Assembly: GCA_027486345.1 (NCBI GenBank) | Contig: JAIXPH010000045.1 | Coordinates: 1-64,000, forward strand | DNA from: Paracoccaceae bacterium | GTDB taxonomy: Bacteria > Pseudomonadota > Alphaproteobacteria > Rhodobacterales > Rhodobacteraceae | Length of the DNA: 64,000 nt | Reading direction: 5' to 3' | Part shown: in pieces, positions 42,542-51,444 of the stretch | Position numbering within the stretch: position 1 is the first letter of the stretch | How the letters are laid out: each line of letters starts with the position of its first letter | Program-made: the position numbers and the translations under genes | The notes under the pieces: model-generated | Databases searched by the model: none | What the model was told of the DNA's origin: nothing | The model's input: only the letters and a program-made list of their open reading frames with translations

Positions 42542-43110
42542 GCCGCGGCCCGCCGTTCGACCGGGCGCATGGTGGCCACCAGCTCCGCGACGGTGATCCC
42601 GAATTTGGAAAACTGGCTGCGGTTCATGATGGTGCCGTTGTCCATCAGATACATCCAATCCACCACGTCCAGCACATGCCCCCCCGCCTCGTCGTCCAGC
42701 TTGATGCGGTAGCGCAGGCAGACGCCCGGCCCTTCGACGACGCCTTGGCCTGTGCCCACCACATCGGGCGCTTCGGCACGGATGGTGCCGTCATTGCCCA
42801 GCGTCAGCTTCCAATAGCGGTCCTGCACGCGGCCGCTGTCATAGTGGAAAACCTCTTGCAGGGTGCCGGTGTTGCCCTCCCAACTGCCCTCCATATCCGC
42901 GACGAAGCGCGAGGCGACCTTGCCCGTGGGGCCATAGATCACCCCTTCGCAAAGGATCGGGCCAGAGAGGTGGCGGCGCAGATCGAACGCCGGGCCACGC
43001 CCGGCCAGATCGGCGGGCTTCTGGCTGCGGAAACTGGTCACGCGCATCACCACCACGATCAGGATGATGGCAACGACCGCTCCGGCAAGGAATGGGACGA
43101 GGGGGGACAT
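42538..43110 (-). CDS. DUF3833 family protein
   Basis: 190 residues. N-terminal membrane helix (PFLAGAVVAIILIVVVMRVT), then a soluble domain with FDLRRHLSGPILCEGVIYGP, GRVQDRYWKLTLGNDGTIRA and VLDVVDWMYLMDNGTIMNRS, the DUF3833 pattern of a lipocalin-like small domain. Likely anchored to the inner membrane facing the periplasm. Lies three bases downstream of the MFS gene and overlaps the SDR gene. No characterised activity; it belongs to the RpoE-linked operon. Confidence 0.9.
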   Translation of the reverse strand: MSPLVPFLAGAVVAIILIVVVMRVTSFRSQKPADLAGRGPAFDLRRHLSGPILCEGVIYGPTGKVASRFVADMEGSWEGNTGTLQEVFHYDSGRVQDRYWKLTLGNDGTIRAEAPDVVGTGQGVVEGPGVCLRYRIKLDDEAGGHVLDVVDWMYLMDNGTIMNRSQFSKFGITVAELVATMRPVERRAAA

Positions 43111-43113
43111 GGT

Positions 43114-44355
43114 TCAGACCTCCGGCACGTCGGTGAAGAACAAAAGGCCCAGTGCGAAGACCTTCAGGATGCAGGGGATAATGGCGTAAAGCAGCGACAG
43201 CATGGCCAAGGCGGCAGCGCTGTTGGTCGCGCCGGGGTTGAACCCGACCGCGCCCAGCAGCGGCAGCAGAACCGCCGCCGCAAGGGCGAGCGAGAGTTTC
43301 GACACAAAGGCCCAAAGGCCAAAGGCCGCGGCCTCGGTCCCGGCCAGATGCGACAGACGGCGGGCAAAGATGGCGGGCAGCAGCGTGTTATCCGCCCCCA
43401 GCGCCGCGCCAGAGGCGATGCAGATCAGCGCGAAGGGGAGCAGCGCCCCCGCGCCCAAGGTGGCGGCCCAAAGAAAGGTGGCAATCGCCAGCCCCATCGC
43501 CGCCAGCAGGACGTTGCGCGCGCCATATTTTGCGGCAGCGCTTGACCAGAACGGGGTGGAAATTGCGGCCGACAAGAAGAACAGCAGCAAAAGCCAGCCC
43601 TCATCCCCCGGCGCTTGCAGGCGGCTTTCGACAAAGAACAGGAAAAGGGTCGAGGTGACGGCGACAGGCGCAGAATTCAGCAGCGCGATCCACAACAACC
43701 GACGCGCCAATGGGTCCGCCAGCACCGGGCGGAAGGCCGCCCAGCCAGCAGGCGGGGTTGCCCCCGCCGCGCGCCATTCCGGGGCCATCAGCGCCACGGT
43801 GACCAGCGTCAGACCGGCAAAGATCAGGGCGAACAGCGCCAACGGGCTTGCGCTGACCCCTGCCAGCGCCACCGGCGCGACGGCGGCAAGGCAGACACCC
43901 ACCAACGCCCCGCCCTCGCGCCAACCGGCAAGGCGGATGTGGCCTTGTGGACCCATCGCCCCGGCCCGGGTGACGCCTTGGGCGTAGAAACAGATGCTCA
44001 GGAAGGACCACGCGCTGAACACGGCCAGCATGGTCAGGGCGAACCACGCCAAGGGGCCGATCGGCGCGGGCAGGGCAAACAGCCCGACCATCCCCAAGGC
44101 CATCGCCCCCGCCGCGACTGCGACCCAAAGCCCCCGTCGCGCGCGGGTGATCCCGGCCAGCCAACCCAGCACCGGGTCCTGCACCACATCCACCAGCCGC
44201 AGCGCCGCCAGCACCAGACCGAGTGCCGCCAGACTGACACCGTATTGGTCCACAAAGAACTTCGGCGCATGGATATAGATCGGCAAGCCTGCCATCGCGA
44301 TCAGCCCGCCGAACATCCCCCACACCCAAAGCCGTCTGTCCGCCGCCCCTGTCAT
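43114..44355 (-). CDS. MFS transporter (GPH/MelB-like)
   Basis: 413 residues, about 12 hydrophobic segments (first WVWGMFGGLIAMAGLPIYIH). The loop ALRLVDVVQDPVLGWLAGIT holds the D-x-x-x-D-P-x-x-G pattern of glycoside-pentoside-hexuronide cation symporters. Predicted inner-membrane transporter with unknown cargo. ATG at 44355 overlaps the DUF1365 stop (ATGA). Part of the five-gene operon linked to RpoE-ChrR, where its homologue in R. sphaeroides is induced by singlet oxygen. Confidence 0.9.
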   Translation of the reverse strand: MTGAADRRLWVWGMFGGLIAMAGLPIYIHAPKFFVDQYGVSLAALGLVLAALRLVDVVQDPVLGWLAGITRARRGLWVAVAAGAMALGMVGLFALPAPIGPLAWFALTMLAVFSAWSFLSICFYAQGVTRAGAMGPQGHIRLAGWREGGALVGVCLAAVAPVALAGVSASPLALFALIFAGLTLVTVALMAPEWRAAGATPPAGWAAFRPVLADPLARRLLWIALLNSAPVAVTSTLFLFFVESRLQAPGDEGWLLLLFFLSAAISTPFWSSAAAKYGARNVLLAAMGLAIATFLWAATLGAGALLPFALICIASGAALGADNTLLPAIFARRLSHLAGTEAAAFGLWAFVSKLSLALAAAVLLPLLGAVGFNPGATNSAAALAMLSLLYAIIPCILKVFALGLLFFTDVPEV

Positions 44356-45104
44356 CGGCTGACATCCTGTGCAGGCGGTTCGGGGCGGTTGCGGAAGGTG
44401 ACCCCCTTCAACGCGAGTTTCAGCGCCTGCCAATGGATCAGCGCCAAGACCCGGCGCGAGCCAAAGGGGCGGCGCAGGCAGGCGCGCAGGATGCCAAAGT
44501 TGGTCAAGGGCACGCGCGGCCCGATCAGGTTGGTGAACAACCCGCCGTTTGCCGTGGAATAGTCGATCCAGATTCCGATCCGATCCGCACGCAGGTCAAA
44601 GCGGAAGGCATAGCTGCCCTCAACCGGTTGAAACGGCGAGACGTAGAACAGCTTTGTCGCGGTGATGGTGTCGGTGCGGGTGATCGGGGCCAGATCGTCG
44701 CGGTGGCAAAGATAGCTGTGACGGTCGCCATAGGTGTTCGACACCTCGGCAATCACCACACGCAAATCGCCCGCCGCGTCGTGGCACAGCCAAAAGGACA
44801 CCGGGTTGAACACATGGCCCAAGACGCGGGGCTGACCCATCAGCAAAATACGCTCCGCCCCCGGCAAGCCATGCTCGGCCAACACCTGCCGCACCCAGGC
44901 CGTGCCGCGCCCTTGGCCCTTTGGCCCGCCGAAATCCACATCATGGATGGCGGTCAGATTGGCGCGGTTGCGGGAAAACAGGCGAGGGCCGACCGACTGA
45001 TCCGGGTCCAGCAGCAGGTAATCCACGGTGTAGCGAAAGGCATTCGCCACCGCGCCCTTGCGGCCGTGGAAGGTTTCGCCCCGGATCAGATCGACCGTTT
45101 TCAT
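44352..45104 (-). CDS. DUF1365 family protein of the RpoE-linked operon
   Basis: 250 residues. Family signatures: GETFHGRKGAVANAFRYTVD, FGGPKGQGRGTAWVRQVLAE, PRVLGHVFNPVSFWLCHDAA, VIAEVSNTYGDRHSYLCH, and KLFYVSPFQPVEGSYAFRFD. In R. sphaeroides the homologous RSP1090, together with the FAD protein RSP1091, has been linked to the singlet-oxygen response (turnover of ChrR) and to formation of modified fatty acids. Assignment to that role is by synteny and family, not shown by this sequence. ATG overlaps the FAD-protein stop (ATGA). Confidence 0.92.
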   Translation of the reverse strand: MKTVDLIRGETFHGRKGAVANAFRYTVDYLLLDPDQSVGPRLFSRNRANLTAIHDVDFGGPKGQGRGTAWVRQVLAEHGLPGAERILLMGQPRVLGHVFNPVSFWLCHDAAGDLRVVIAEVSNTYGDRHSYLCHRDDLAPITRTDTITATKLFYVSPFQPVEGSYAFRFDLRADRIGIWIDYSTANGGLFTNLIGPRVPLTNFGILRACLRRPFGSRRVLALIHWQALKLALKGVTFRNRPEPPAQDVSR

Positions 45105-46399
45105 GCGGCCAATTGCCCCTCAGCCGTGCGGGCGCGCATCGCCTGCACCACGTCATAGGCGCTTGCAAAGCCGTCCTCATGGAAACCGTTGCGCATCCAC
45201 GCCCCGGCAAACCACGTGTTCTGCGTCCCGTTCATCGCGCGGATGGTCTTTTGCGCGGCCAATGCCGCCACATCATAGACCGGGTGATGGAAGGTGGTCA
45301 CATCGTCGATCAACTCATCCCGGATGCCACCGTTGGAGTTCAGCGTCACAAAGATCGGGTCATCCATCGGGATCGGCTGCAACGAGTTCATCCAGTAGCT
45401 CAGATCAATCCGCCCGCCCGCGCCGCCCGCAGGCTCGACATAGGCCCAGCTTGACCAGCATTTGCGGCTCTTGGGCATGACGACCGGATCGCGGTGCAGG
45501 ATCGCCTCATTCGGTTGATAGCGGATCGCCGACAGGGCGGCGCGCTCTTCGGGCGTGGCGTCGGACAAAAGCGCAAGCGTCTGGTCGGAATGGCTGGCGA
45601 AGATCACATCATCGAACAGTTCCCATTCCGCGCCCGTGGCCCGGACCAGCACACCCGCCGCCGAGCGCTGGACGGCCGCCACCGGGGTGCCAAGCCGCAG
45701 GTCCACGCCGCGCGATGTCAGGCTGGATTGCAGGCGGCGGACATATTCGATGGACCCACCCCGCACCGTGTACCACTGGTGCTGGCCGTTCACCTGCATC
45801 AGGTGGTGGTTTTCAAAGAAGCGCACCAAGGCCTGCGCCGGAAATTCAAGGATTCCCGTTGTCGGCGTGGACCAGATCGCCCCGGAAAACGGCGTGATGT
45901 AGTAGTCGCGGAACCAGTCGCCGGTTCCCAAACGCTCCAGCAAACCACGGATCGTCAGCGCGGGATCGGTGGCATGGGCGGCAGCGTGCTTGTTGAAATG
46001 CGCGATGTCGCGCAGCATCCGCAGGAAGCGCGGGTTGATAAGGTTCTTGCGCTGGGCAAACAGCGCGTCCAGCGACGCAAGACCATATTCCACCCGCCCG
46101 CCATCCAGAGACGCGCCAAAGGTCATGGTGCTTTCGGTGTAGGGCACCTCAAGCGTGTCGAACAGGCGCAGCAGATGCGGATAGTTGACCTTGTTGAACA
46201 CGATGAAGCCGGTATCCACCGGCTGATCGCCGCGCTTGCCGCCCAGTTTGGTGCGGGCATGGCCGCCAAGACGGTTCTCGGCCTCGAACAGGACGACAGA
46301 GTCATGGTCTGCCAGCAGATGCGCGGCGGCCATGCCGGCGATTCCGCCCCCGATGACGGCGATACGGCGTGGGGCGGAACCAAGGGATTCGAACGGCAT
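45101..46399 (-). CDS. FAD-dependent amine-oxidase-like oxidoreductase of the RpoE-linked operon
   Basis: 432 residues. Dinucleotide-binding start IAVIGGGIAGMAAAHLLADH, then VLFEAENRLGGHARTK and DTGFIVFNKVNYPHLLRLFD. Further blocks are FYITPFSGAIWSTPT-type (DYYITPFSGAIWST), VIFASHSDQTLALL, and a C-terminal TWFAGAWMRNGFHEDGFASA that contacts FAD. Related to NAD(P)-binding proteins paired with DUF1365 and cyclopropane-fatty-acid genes. First gene of the operon, with CAGGAGAG and an RpoE-type promoter only about 22-30 bases upstream. In R. sphaeroides its counterpart is RSP1091. Confidence 0.92.
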   Translation of the reverse strand: MPFESLGSAPRRIAVIGGGIAGMAAAHLLADHDSVVLFEAENRLGGHARTKLGGKRGDQPVDTGFIVFNKVNYPHLLRLFDTLEVPYTESTMTFGASLDGGRVEYGLASLDALFAQRKNLINPRFLRMLRDIAHFNKHAAAHATDPALTIRGLLERLGTGDWFRDYYITPFSGAIWSTPTTGILEFPAQALVRFFENHHLMQVNGQHQWYTVRGGSIEYVRRLQSSLTSRGVDLRLGTPVAAVQRSAAGVLVRATGAEWELFDDVIFASHSDQTLALLSDATPEERAALSAIRYQPNEAILHRDPVVMPKSRKCWSSWAYVEPAGGAGGRIDLSYWMNSLQPIPMDDPIFVTLNSNGGIRDELIDDVTTFHHPVYDVAALAAQKTIRAMNGTQNTWFAGAWMRNGFHEDGFASAYDVVQAMRARTAEGQLAA

Positions 46400-46427
46400 G
46401 CAACAACTCTCCTGCGGGCTACAGTCC

Positions 46428-46456
46428 TTTTACGCCCGTTTCGCTGCCTTGGATCA
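46428..46456 (-). promoter_or_regulatory. RpoE (ECF sigma) promoter of the five-gene operon
   Basis: On the minus strand TGATCC (46456-46451), 18 bases, then TAAAA (46432-46428). It matches the TGATCC -35 and TAAGA-like -10 pattern known for R. sphaeroides RpoE promoters, with the start site predicted about 25 bases before the FAD-protein ATG. A second element with identical -35 and spacing faces rpoE on the other strand. Confidence 0.8.
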
Positions 46457-46498
46457 ACAGCCCTGCTCCCGCATGTCGTGAAAACTTTCCCGACGTGG

Positions 46499-46527
46499 TG
46501 ATCCAGCCGATGCGGCCTGTCGTAGAA
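46499..46527 (+). promoter_or_regulatory. RpoE autoregulatory promoter of rpoE-chrR
   Basis: TGATCC (46499-46504), 18 bases, TAGAA (46523-46527). Same -35 hexamer and exactly the same spacing as the divergent promoter 43 bases away. It would produce a leader of about 105 bases before the rpoE start. RpoE is known to drive its own operon in R. sphaeroides. Confidence 0.78.
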
Positions 46528-46637
46528 CCGTCATGATGTTCGATGCAGGCCAGACCGAAAAACTGGATGCGGAGCCGCCCGCGTGGCCATATGCTACGCC
46601 GGGACAAGAGGTTACGCGCCGGAAGGAAGGCCCTGCC

Positions 46638-47183
46638 GTGCAGGCATCGGACGACATGACGGATTGGGCCGGGTTGATGGCGCGCGTCCGGGATCATCAG
46701 GACCGTGCGGCCTTTGCCGCGCTGTTCCGGCACTTTGCCCCACGGGTGAAGAGCTTCCTGATGAAATCGGGGGCTGACGCGACCTTGGCCGAAGAATGCG
46801 CCCAGGATGTCATGGCGACGCTGTGGCACAAGGCGCATCTCTTTGACCCGTCTCGGGCATCGGTGGCGACGTGGATTTTCACCATCGCCCGCAACCGCCG
46901 GATCGACGCCCTGCGCAAGGCGCGCAGGCCCGAGCCTGAGGAACTGGATTGGGGACCAGAGGCGGAACCGGATGGGGCCGACCTGTTCGAATCCCGGCAA
47001 GAGACAACGCGATTGGGCGCAGCGCTTGCCCAATTGCCGGACAAACAGCGCGCGCTGATCGAACGCGCCTATTTCGGTGACCTGTCGCATGGCGAACTGG
47101 CTGCCGAAACGGGCCTGCCCCTTGGCACGATCAAATCGCGCATCAGATTGGCGCTTGAAAAGCTGCGTCAGCAGATGAGTTGA
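46638..47183 (+). CDS. rpoE: ECF sigma factor RpoE (singlet-oxygen response)
   Basis: 181 residues. Region 2 (AALFRHFAPRVKSFLMKSGA, ECAQDVMATLWHKAHLFDPS, WIFTIARNRRIDALRKAR) and region 4 (LAQLPDKQRALIERAYFGDL, TGLPLGTIKSRIRLALEKLR) are intact. It is followed by a chrR-type anti-sigma gene. In R. sphaeroides this pair responds to singlet oxygen formed by photosynthetic pigments. GTG at 46638 is chosen because GGAAGGAAGG sits at ideal distance; ATG at 46656 (MTDWAGLMARVRDHQD) is a good alternative, and the ATG at 46533 would start within the expected leader. Chromosomal context with the divergent FAD/DUF1365 operon supports the identity. Confidence 0.92.
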   Translation: MQASDDMTDWAGLMARVRDHQDRAAFAALFRHFAPRVKSFLMKSGADATLAEECAQDVMATLWHKAHLFDPSRASVATWIFTIARNRRIDALRKARRPEPEELDWGPEAEPDGADLFESRQETTRLGAALAQLPDKQRALIERAYFGDLSHGELAAETGLPLGTIKSRIRLALEKLRQQMS

Positions 47184-47198
47184 AGGCGAGACGACGGA

Positions 47199-47849
47199 AT
47201 GACAATTCGGCACCACCTGAGCGACCAATTGCTGATGTCCTATGCGGCAGGCGACCTGCCCGAGGCGTTCAATCTTGTCGTGGCCACCCATGTCTCGCTG
47301 TGTGACGACTGTCGCGCGCAACTCGCCGCGTTTGAGGTTGTAGGCGGCGCGGTGCTGGACCGCTGCGATATGGCCGCGATGGGTGACGAAAGCCTGACGG
47401 CCTGTTTCGCGCGGATCGACTCCCTGCCGAATACGCCCGTCAGAGCACGCAAGCCCGCGCGCCGGAATGGGTTGTTTCCCGCACCGCTGGCTGACTACGT
47501 GGGCGGTGATCTGGATCGCGTGAAATGGCGCAGCGTCGGGGCGGGCGTGCGGCAGGCCATCCTGCCGACGGGCAAGGGTGCCTCGGCGCGGCTCTTGCAT
47601 ATCCCCGCAGGTCAGGCCGTGCCGGATCACGGCCATCGTGGGATGGAACTGACGCTGGTGCTGCAAGGCGCCTTCCGCGACGATTCGGACCGGTTCGGTC
47701 CGGGTGACGTGGAAATTGCCGATCAGGCGACGGAACACACCCCAGTGGCAGAGGCCGGCATGGATTGCATCTGTCTGGCAGCCACCGACGCGCCCCTGCG
47801 CTTCAACGGCTTGATCCCGCGTCTGGCGCAGCCGTTCTTCCGTATCTGA
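47199..47849 (+). CDS. chrR: Zinc-dependent anti-sigma factor ChrR
   Basis: 216 residues. Holds RpoE inactive until singlet oxygen triggers its loss. The N-terminal anti-sigma domain has the zinc ligands at His6, His31, Cys35 and Cys38 (ATHVSLCDDCRAQ), matching R. sphaeroides ChrR numbering. The C-terminal cupin domain has His144, His146, Glu150 and His180 (PDHGHRGMELT, ATEHTP), each shifted by three from the R. sphaeroides positions, and the conserved Cys pair DCIC at 190-192. Starts 15 bases after rpoE, so the two form one operon. It converges on hutD. Confidence 0.96.
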   Translation: MTIRHHLSDQLLMSYAAGDLPEAFNLVVATHVSLCDDCRAQLAAFEVVGGAVLDRCDMAAMGDESLTACFARIDSLPNTPVRARKPARRNGLFPAPLADYVGGDLDRVKWRSVGAGVRQAILPTGKGASARLLHIPAGQAVPDHGHRGMELTLVLQGAFRDDSDRFGPGDVEIADQATEHTPVAEAGMDCICLAATDAPLRFNGLIPRLAQPFFRI

Positions 47850-47852
47850 CCG

Positions 47853-48380
47853 TCAGCGCAGGAACAGCCGCACGATCAGCACCGGGTCTAGCGGGGCGAT
47901 ATGGCAGGCCCCCTCGGCCAATATCATGTCATGCCGCGTGATGGTTTGACCGTTCACCACAGCCTCCCCCAGCGCGAACACGGCCACCAGATCGGCGGCA
48001 GGCAGGTTCTGCGCCACCGTCACCACATCCACCTGCGGCAAGGGCAACGCTCGCGCTGTCATCACGTTGAAATCGGTGGACACCCGCCCCCCTGTTTCCA
48101 CCGCCCCAACCGCCACATCACCGGGAAACGCCACGGGGGAGAGCGGCAGACAGGGCAGATCGATCCCGTCCCCCACCAACCGGAACCCCGGACCATCCAG
48201 CACGGTCAGGTTCCGTTCGATGCCGGGAAAGATCGAAAACGGACCATCCTCAGTGACCGTCGCCATCGACAGCCGCCACAGCATCGCGCCATCCCGATCC
48301 GCGCGGGCCAGTTCAACCGTCTCGCCTTTGCCGTTCTTCCAGGGCTGGCGGATGTAATCGGCGGGGGTCAGTCGTCTCAT
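47853..48380 (-). CDS. HutD/Ves family protein
   Basis: 175 residues. Family pattern: DYIRQPWKNGKGETVELARA, WRLSMATVTEDGPFSIFPGI, RNLTVLDGPGFRLVGDG, and STDFNVMTARA. Bicupin-like fold. HutD proteins are often beside histidine utilisation genes, but none are here, so a role in histidine metabolism is not supported. Its ATG overlaps the rmuC stop (ATGA), so it is the last gene of the mutL-rmuC-hutD run. It ends three bases from the convergent chrR. Confidence 0.88.
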   Translation of the reverse strand: MRRLTPADYIRQPWKNGKGETVELARADRDGAMLWRLSMATVTEDGPFSIFPGIERNLTVLDGPGFRLVGDGIDLPCLPLSPVAFPGDVAVGAVETGGRVSTDFNVMTARALPLPQVDVVTVAQNLPAADLVAVFALGEAVVNGQTITRHDMILAEGACHIAPLDPVLIVRLFLR

Positions 48381-49537
48381 TCTGCGGCCTGTGGTCCGAT
48401 CAGCGGCGCAACGCCGGGGGCTGCGATCTCCTCAAAGTCGAAGTTGTCCAGACGGCGGGCGCGGCGCGTGGCCTTTTCGGTGCTGATCTTGATCTCTTCG
48501 ATGTCTTTGGATGCCTGCCCGAAGTGGCGGTCCAGATTTTCCACCCGCGCGCCAAGCCGTTCCACATCGCCATAAAGCAGCGCCAACTCCCGCCGGATCG
48601 CCCCCGCCTGTTCGCGCATCCGGGCATCCTTCAGCACCGCGCGCATCGTGTTCAGCGTGGCCATGCAGGTGGTGGGCGACACGATCCAGACCTTGGCCGC
48701 GAAGCCTTCGCGCACCACATCAGGGAAATTGGCGTGCAATTCGGCATAAACCGCCTCTGACGGCAGAAACATCAGCGCGCCATCGGCGGTTTCGCCCTCA
48801 AGGATATACTTTTCCGAAATCGCCTTGATATGCGCCCGCACCGATCCGCGCAGCAAACGCTGCGCCTCGGCGGCCTGTTGCGGCGTCTCGGCGCGGCGCA
48901 GCGCCTCATAGGCCTCCAGCGGGAATTTGGCATCGACCACGATGGGGCCGGGCGGCTTGGGCAGGTGGATCAGGCAATCCGCCCGCCGCCCGTTGGAAAG
49001 CGTGGCCTGCATCGTATAGGCATCTGATGGCAGCGCCTTTTGCACGATGTCATTCAGCTGGATCTCGCCAAAGGCCCCGCGCGTCTGCTTGTTCGACAGA
49101 ATATCCTGCAAGGACAGCACATTGCCCGACAGCTTTTCGATATTGGCCTGCGCTTTGTCGATGGTCTCCAGCCGTTGATGCAATTCCCCCAAGGATCGCG
49201 CCGTGCGGGTGGAGGTGCCGTGCAGCGCCTCGGTCATCTGGCGCTGCACATCGGCCAGACGTTGTTCCATCAGCTTCAGCATCGACGATTGGCTCAGTGC
49301 GGTGGTTTCCGACACATGGTGCAAGCCGCCCGCCAGCCGTTCCTGCCCATCCGACAGCGATTGTACGCGGTCGGCCATCCACGACACCTCACGCAGCAGC
49401 GGTTCGGCCATGCGCCCCGCCCGCGCCGCCGCCCGCAGCGTCAGCAGCAGCACCACCGTCAGCAGCAGGACCGCCCCGGCGATGGCCAGAACCACGGGAT
49501 CATTCAGGTCCAGTTGCAGCCCGCCCAGCGTCAGCAT
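48377..49537 (-). CDS. rmuC: DNA recombination protein RmuC
   Basis: 386 residues. N-terminal membrane helix (VVLAIAGAVLLLTVVLLLTL), a coiled-coil (LMEQRLADVQRQMTEALHGT; LGELHQRLETIDKAQANIEK), then the nuclease-like RmuC core (QTRGAFGEIQLNDIVQKALP; DCLIHLPKPPGPIVVDAKFP with the PD-(D/E)xK-type Asp-x-Lys; GALMFLPSEAVYAELHANFP; WIVSPTTCMATLNTMRAVLK). RmuC limits DNA inversion and is implicated in defence against foreign DNA. ATG at 49537 shares one base with the mutL stop (TGATG). An upstream in-frame start at 49609 would lie inside mutL and is not needed. Confidence 0.93.
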   Translation of the reverse strand: MLTLGGLQLDLNDPVVLAIAGAVLLLTVVLLLTLRAAARAGRMAEPLLREVSWMADRVQSLSDGQERLAGGLHHVSETTALSQSSMLKLMEQRLADVQRQMTEALHGTSTRTARSLGELHQRLETIDKAQANIEKLSGNVLSLQDILSNKQTRGAFGEIQLNDIVQKALPSDAYTMQATLSNGRRADCLIHLPKPPGPIVVDAKFPLEAYEALRRAETPQQAAEAQRLLRGSVRAHIKAISEKYILEGETADGALMFLPSEAVYAELHANFPDVVREGFAAKVWIVSPTTCMATLNTMRAVLKDARMREQAGAIRRELALLYGDVERLGARVENLDRHFGQASKDIEEIKISTEKATRRARRLDNFDFEEIAAPGVAPLIGPQAAE

Positions 49538-51384
49538 CAGCGCCGCCCGAACAGCTTTTCGATGTCGGACAGTTTCAATTCCACATAAGTGGGCCGCCCG
49601 TGGTTGCACTGACCCGACAGCGGCGTCGCCTCCATCTCGCGCAGAAGGGCGTTCATCTCTTCGGCCCGCATCTGGCGGCCCGACCGGACCGATCCGTGGC
49701 AGGCCATGCGCGACAGCACCGCCTCGATCTTGGTCTGCACCAACTGGCTGTCGCCGAGGTCTGACAATTCGTCCAGCACATCGCGGATCAAGGCGGTCGC
49801 GTCGACCTGACCAAGGATCGCGGGCACTTCCCGCACCGCGATGGCCGATCCGCCAAACGCCTCAATCCCCAGCCCCAGCCGATACAAGTCCACCGACAGA
49901 TCAAGGATGCGCGCCGCATCGGTCGGGGAAAGCTCCACGATATCCGGGATCAAGAGCGCCTGTGCCGCGATGCCGCTTTCCGCCATCTGGCGTTTCAGCC
50001 GCTCATAGACCAACCGCTCATGCGCGGCGTGCTGATCGACGATCACCATCCCCGTCGCGGTCTGGGCGATGATGTAATTCTCATGCACCTGCGCGCGGGC
50101 AGCGCCGAGCGGACGTTCCGTCAGATCAGACGCGGGCGGGGCCACAGCCTCCACCCGTGCCGAAGGCGCTTCGGCAAAGCCGGGCTGCGGCGGTGGCGCC
50201 TGATAGGCCAATGCCCGCGACAGCGCCCCCTGCGAGGGGCGCTCCATCTGATACACCCGCGGGGCGAAGGCAGGGGGTTCCTGTGCAAAGGCCGCCAGCG
50301 TCGCCGTGCCCACGGTTGACGATGCCCGATGCCCCGCCCCCGAAAGCGCCGTCCGCAGGCTGGTGATGATCAGCGACCGCACGGCCTCAGGCTCCCGGAA
50401 CCGCACTTCGGCCTTGGCGGGGTGGACGTTCACATCCACCCGTTGCGGATCGCAGATCAGGTTCAACACCGCCGCCGGATGCCGGTCCCGCGACAGCACG
50501 TCGAAATAGGCCGCCCGCAAAGCGCCAAACAGCGCGCGGTCCAGCACGGGGCGGCCATTGACGAACAGATATTGTTGCACCGACGATCCGCGCGAATAGG
50601 TGGGCAGGGCGGCATATCCACTGAGCCGCAGCCCCTCACGCTCCACATCGATCTTCAGCGCGTTGTCGATGAATTCGGTCCCCAGCACCGCCGCCAGCCT
50701 GCGATGCAGCGCATCGAAGAAATCGCCCGGCTCCGGGTCCGCGCGAAAGACCACCCGCCCATCGCCGCCCCCCGTCACATCGCGCAGCGTAAACCCCACG
50801 GTCGGCTCCGCCATCGCCAGCCGCCGCACCACATCGGCGATGGCTTGGGATTCCGCCCGGTCCGAGCGCAGGAATTTCAACCGCGCCGGAACGGCAAAGA
50901 ACAGATCGCGCAGCTCCACCACCGTGCCACGGCTCAGCGCGGCGGGCTTCACCGGCGCGACGCGCCCGCCCGTCACGGCAATCTGCGCCGCCTCCTCACC
51001 TTGCACGCGCGAGGTGATGGTCAACCGCCCGACCGACCCGAGCGAGGGCAGCGCCTCCCCCCGAAAGCCGAAACTGCGGATGTCCAGCAGGTCTGACCCG
51101 TCAATCTTGGACGTCGCATGCCGCGACAGGGCCAGCGGCAAATCCGCCCCCGTCATGCCGCAGCCATCATCCGTCACCCGGATCAGCGTCTTGCCGCCAT
51201 CGGCATAATCGACCGTGATCCGCGTCGCCCCTGCATCCAGCGCATTCTCAACCAGTTCCTTCACGGCCGAGGCTGGACGCTCCACCACCTCCCCCGCCGC
51301 GATGCGGTTGACGGCAGCCTCATCCAACTGCCGGATGACAGGACGGCCAGAGGCATCGGATATCTTGGGGGCATGCTGGTTCAT
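49537..51384 (-). CDS. mutL: DNA mismatch repair protein MutL
   Basis: 615 residues. The N-terminal GHKL ATPase is clear: [80 protein letters not shown]. The C-terminal dimerisation part contains [14 protein letters not shown], the DQHA-x2-E-x4-E endonuclease motif, plus [11 protein letters not shown] and QCNHGRPTY, so this is the MutH-independent, nicking type of MutL normal in alphaproteobacteria. The middle linker is Pro/Ala-rich and variable. First gene of the mutL-rmuC-hutD run. Confidence 0.97.
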   Translation of the reverse strand: MNQHAPKISDASGRPVIRQLDEAAVNRIAAGEVVERPASAVKELVENALDAGATRITVDYADGGKTLIRVTDDGCGMTGADLPLALSRHATSKIDGSDLLDIRSFGFRGEALPSLGSVGRLTITSRVQGEEAAQIAVTGGRVAPVKPAALSRGTVVELRDLFFAVPARLKFLRSDRAESQAIADVVRRLAMAEPTVGFTLRDVTGGGDGRVVFRADPEPGDFFDALHRRLAAVLGTEFIDNALKIDVEREGLRLSGYAALPTYSRGSSVQQYLFVNGRPVLDRALFGALRAAYFDVLSRDRHPAAVLNLICDPQRVDVNVHPAKAEVRFREPEAVRSLIITSLRTALSGAGHRASSTVGTATLAAFAQEPPAFAPRVYQMERPSQGALSRALAYQAPPPQPGFAEAPSARVEAVAPPASDLTERPLGAARAQVHENYIIAQTATGMVIVDQHAAHERLVYERLKRQMAESGIAAQALLIPDIVELSPTDAARILDLSVDLYRLGLGIEAFGGSAIAVREVPAILGQVDATALIRDVLDELSDLGDSQLVQTKIEAVLSRMACHGSVRSGRQMRAEEMNALLREMEATPLSGQCNHGRPTYVELKLSDIEKLFGRR

Positions 51385-51444
51385 GTCCCCATATGTAGCA
51401 GGGAATCGGGGCTTGGGGGAAGGGATTCGGGGGGGCTATCCCCC

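Noticed and set aside
46985..47000. TTCGAATCCCGG resembling a tRNA T-loop
   Set aside because: It is inside the rpoE coding sequence and no acceptor or anticodon stems can be built around it.
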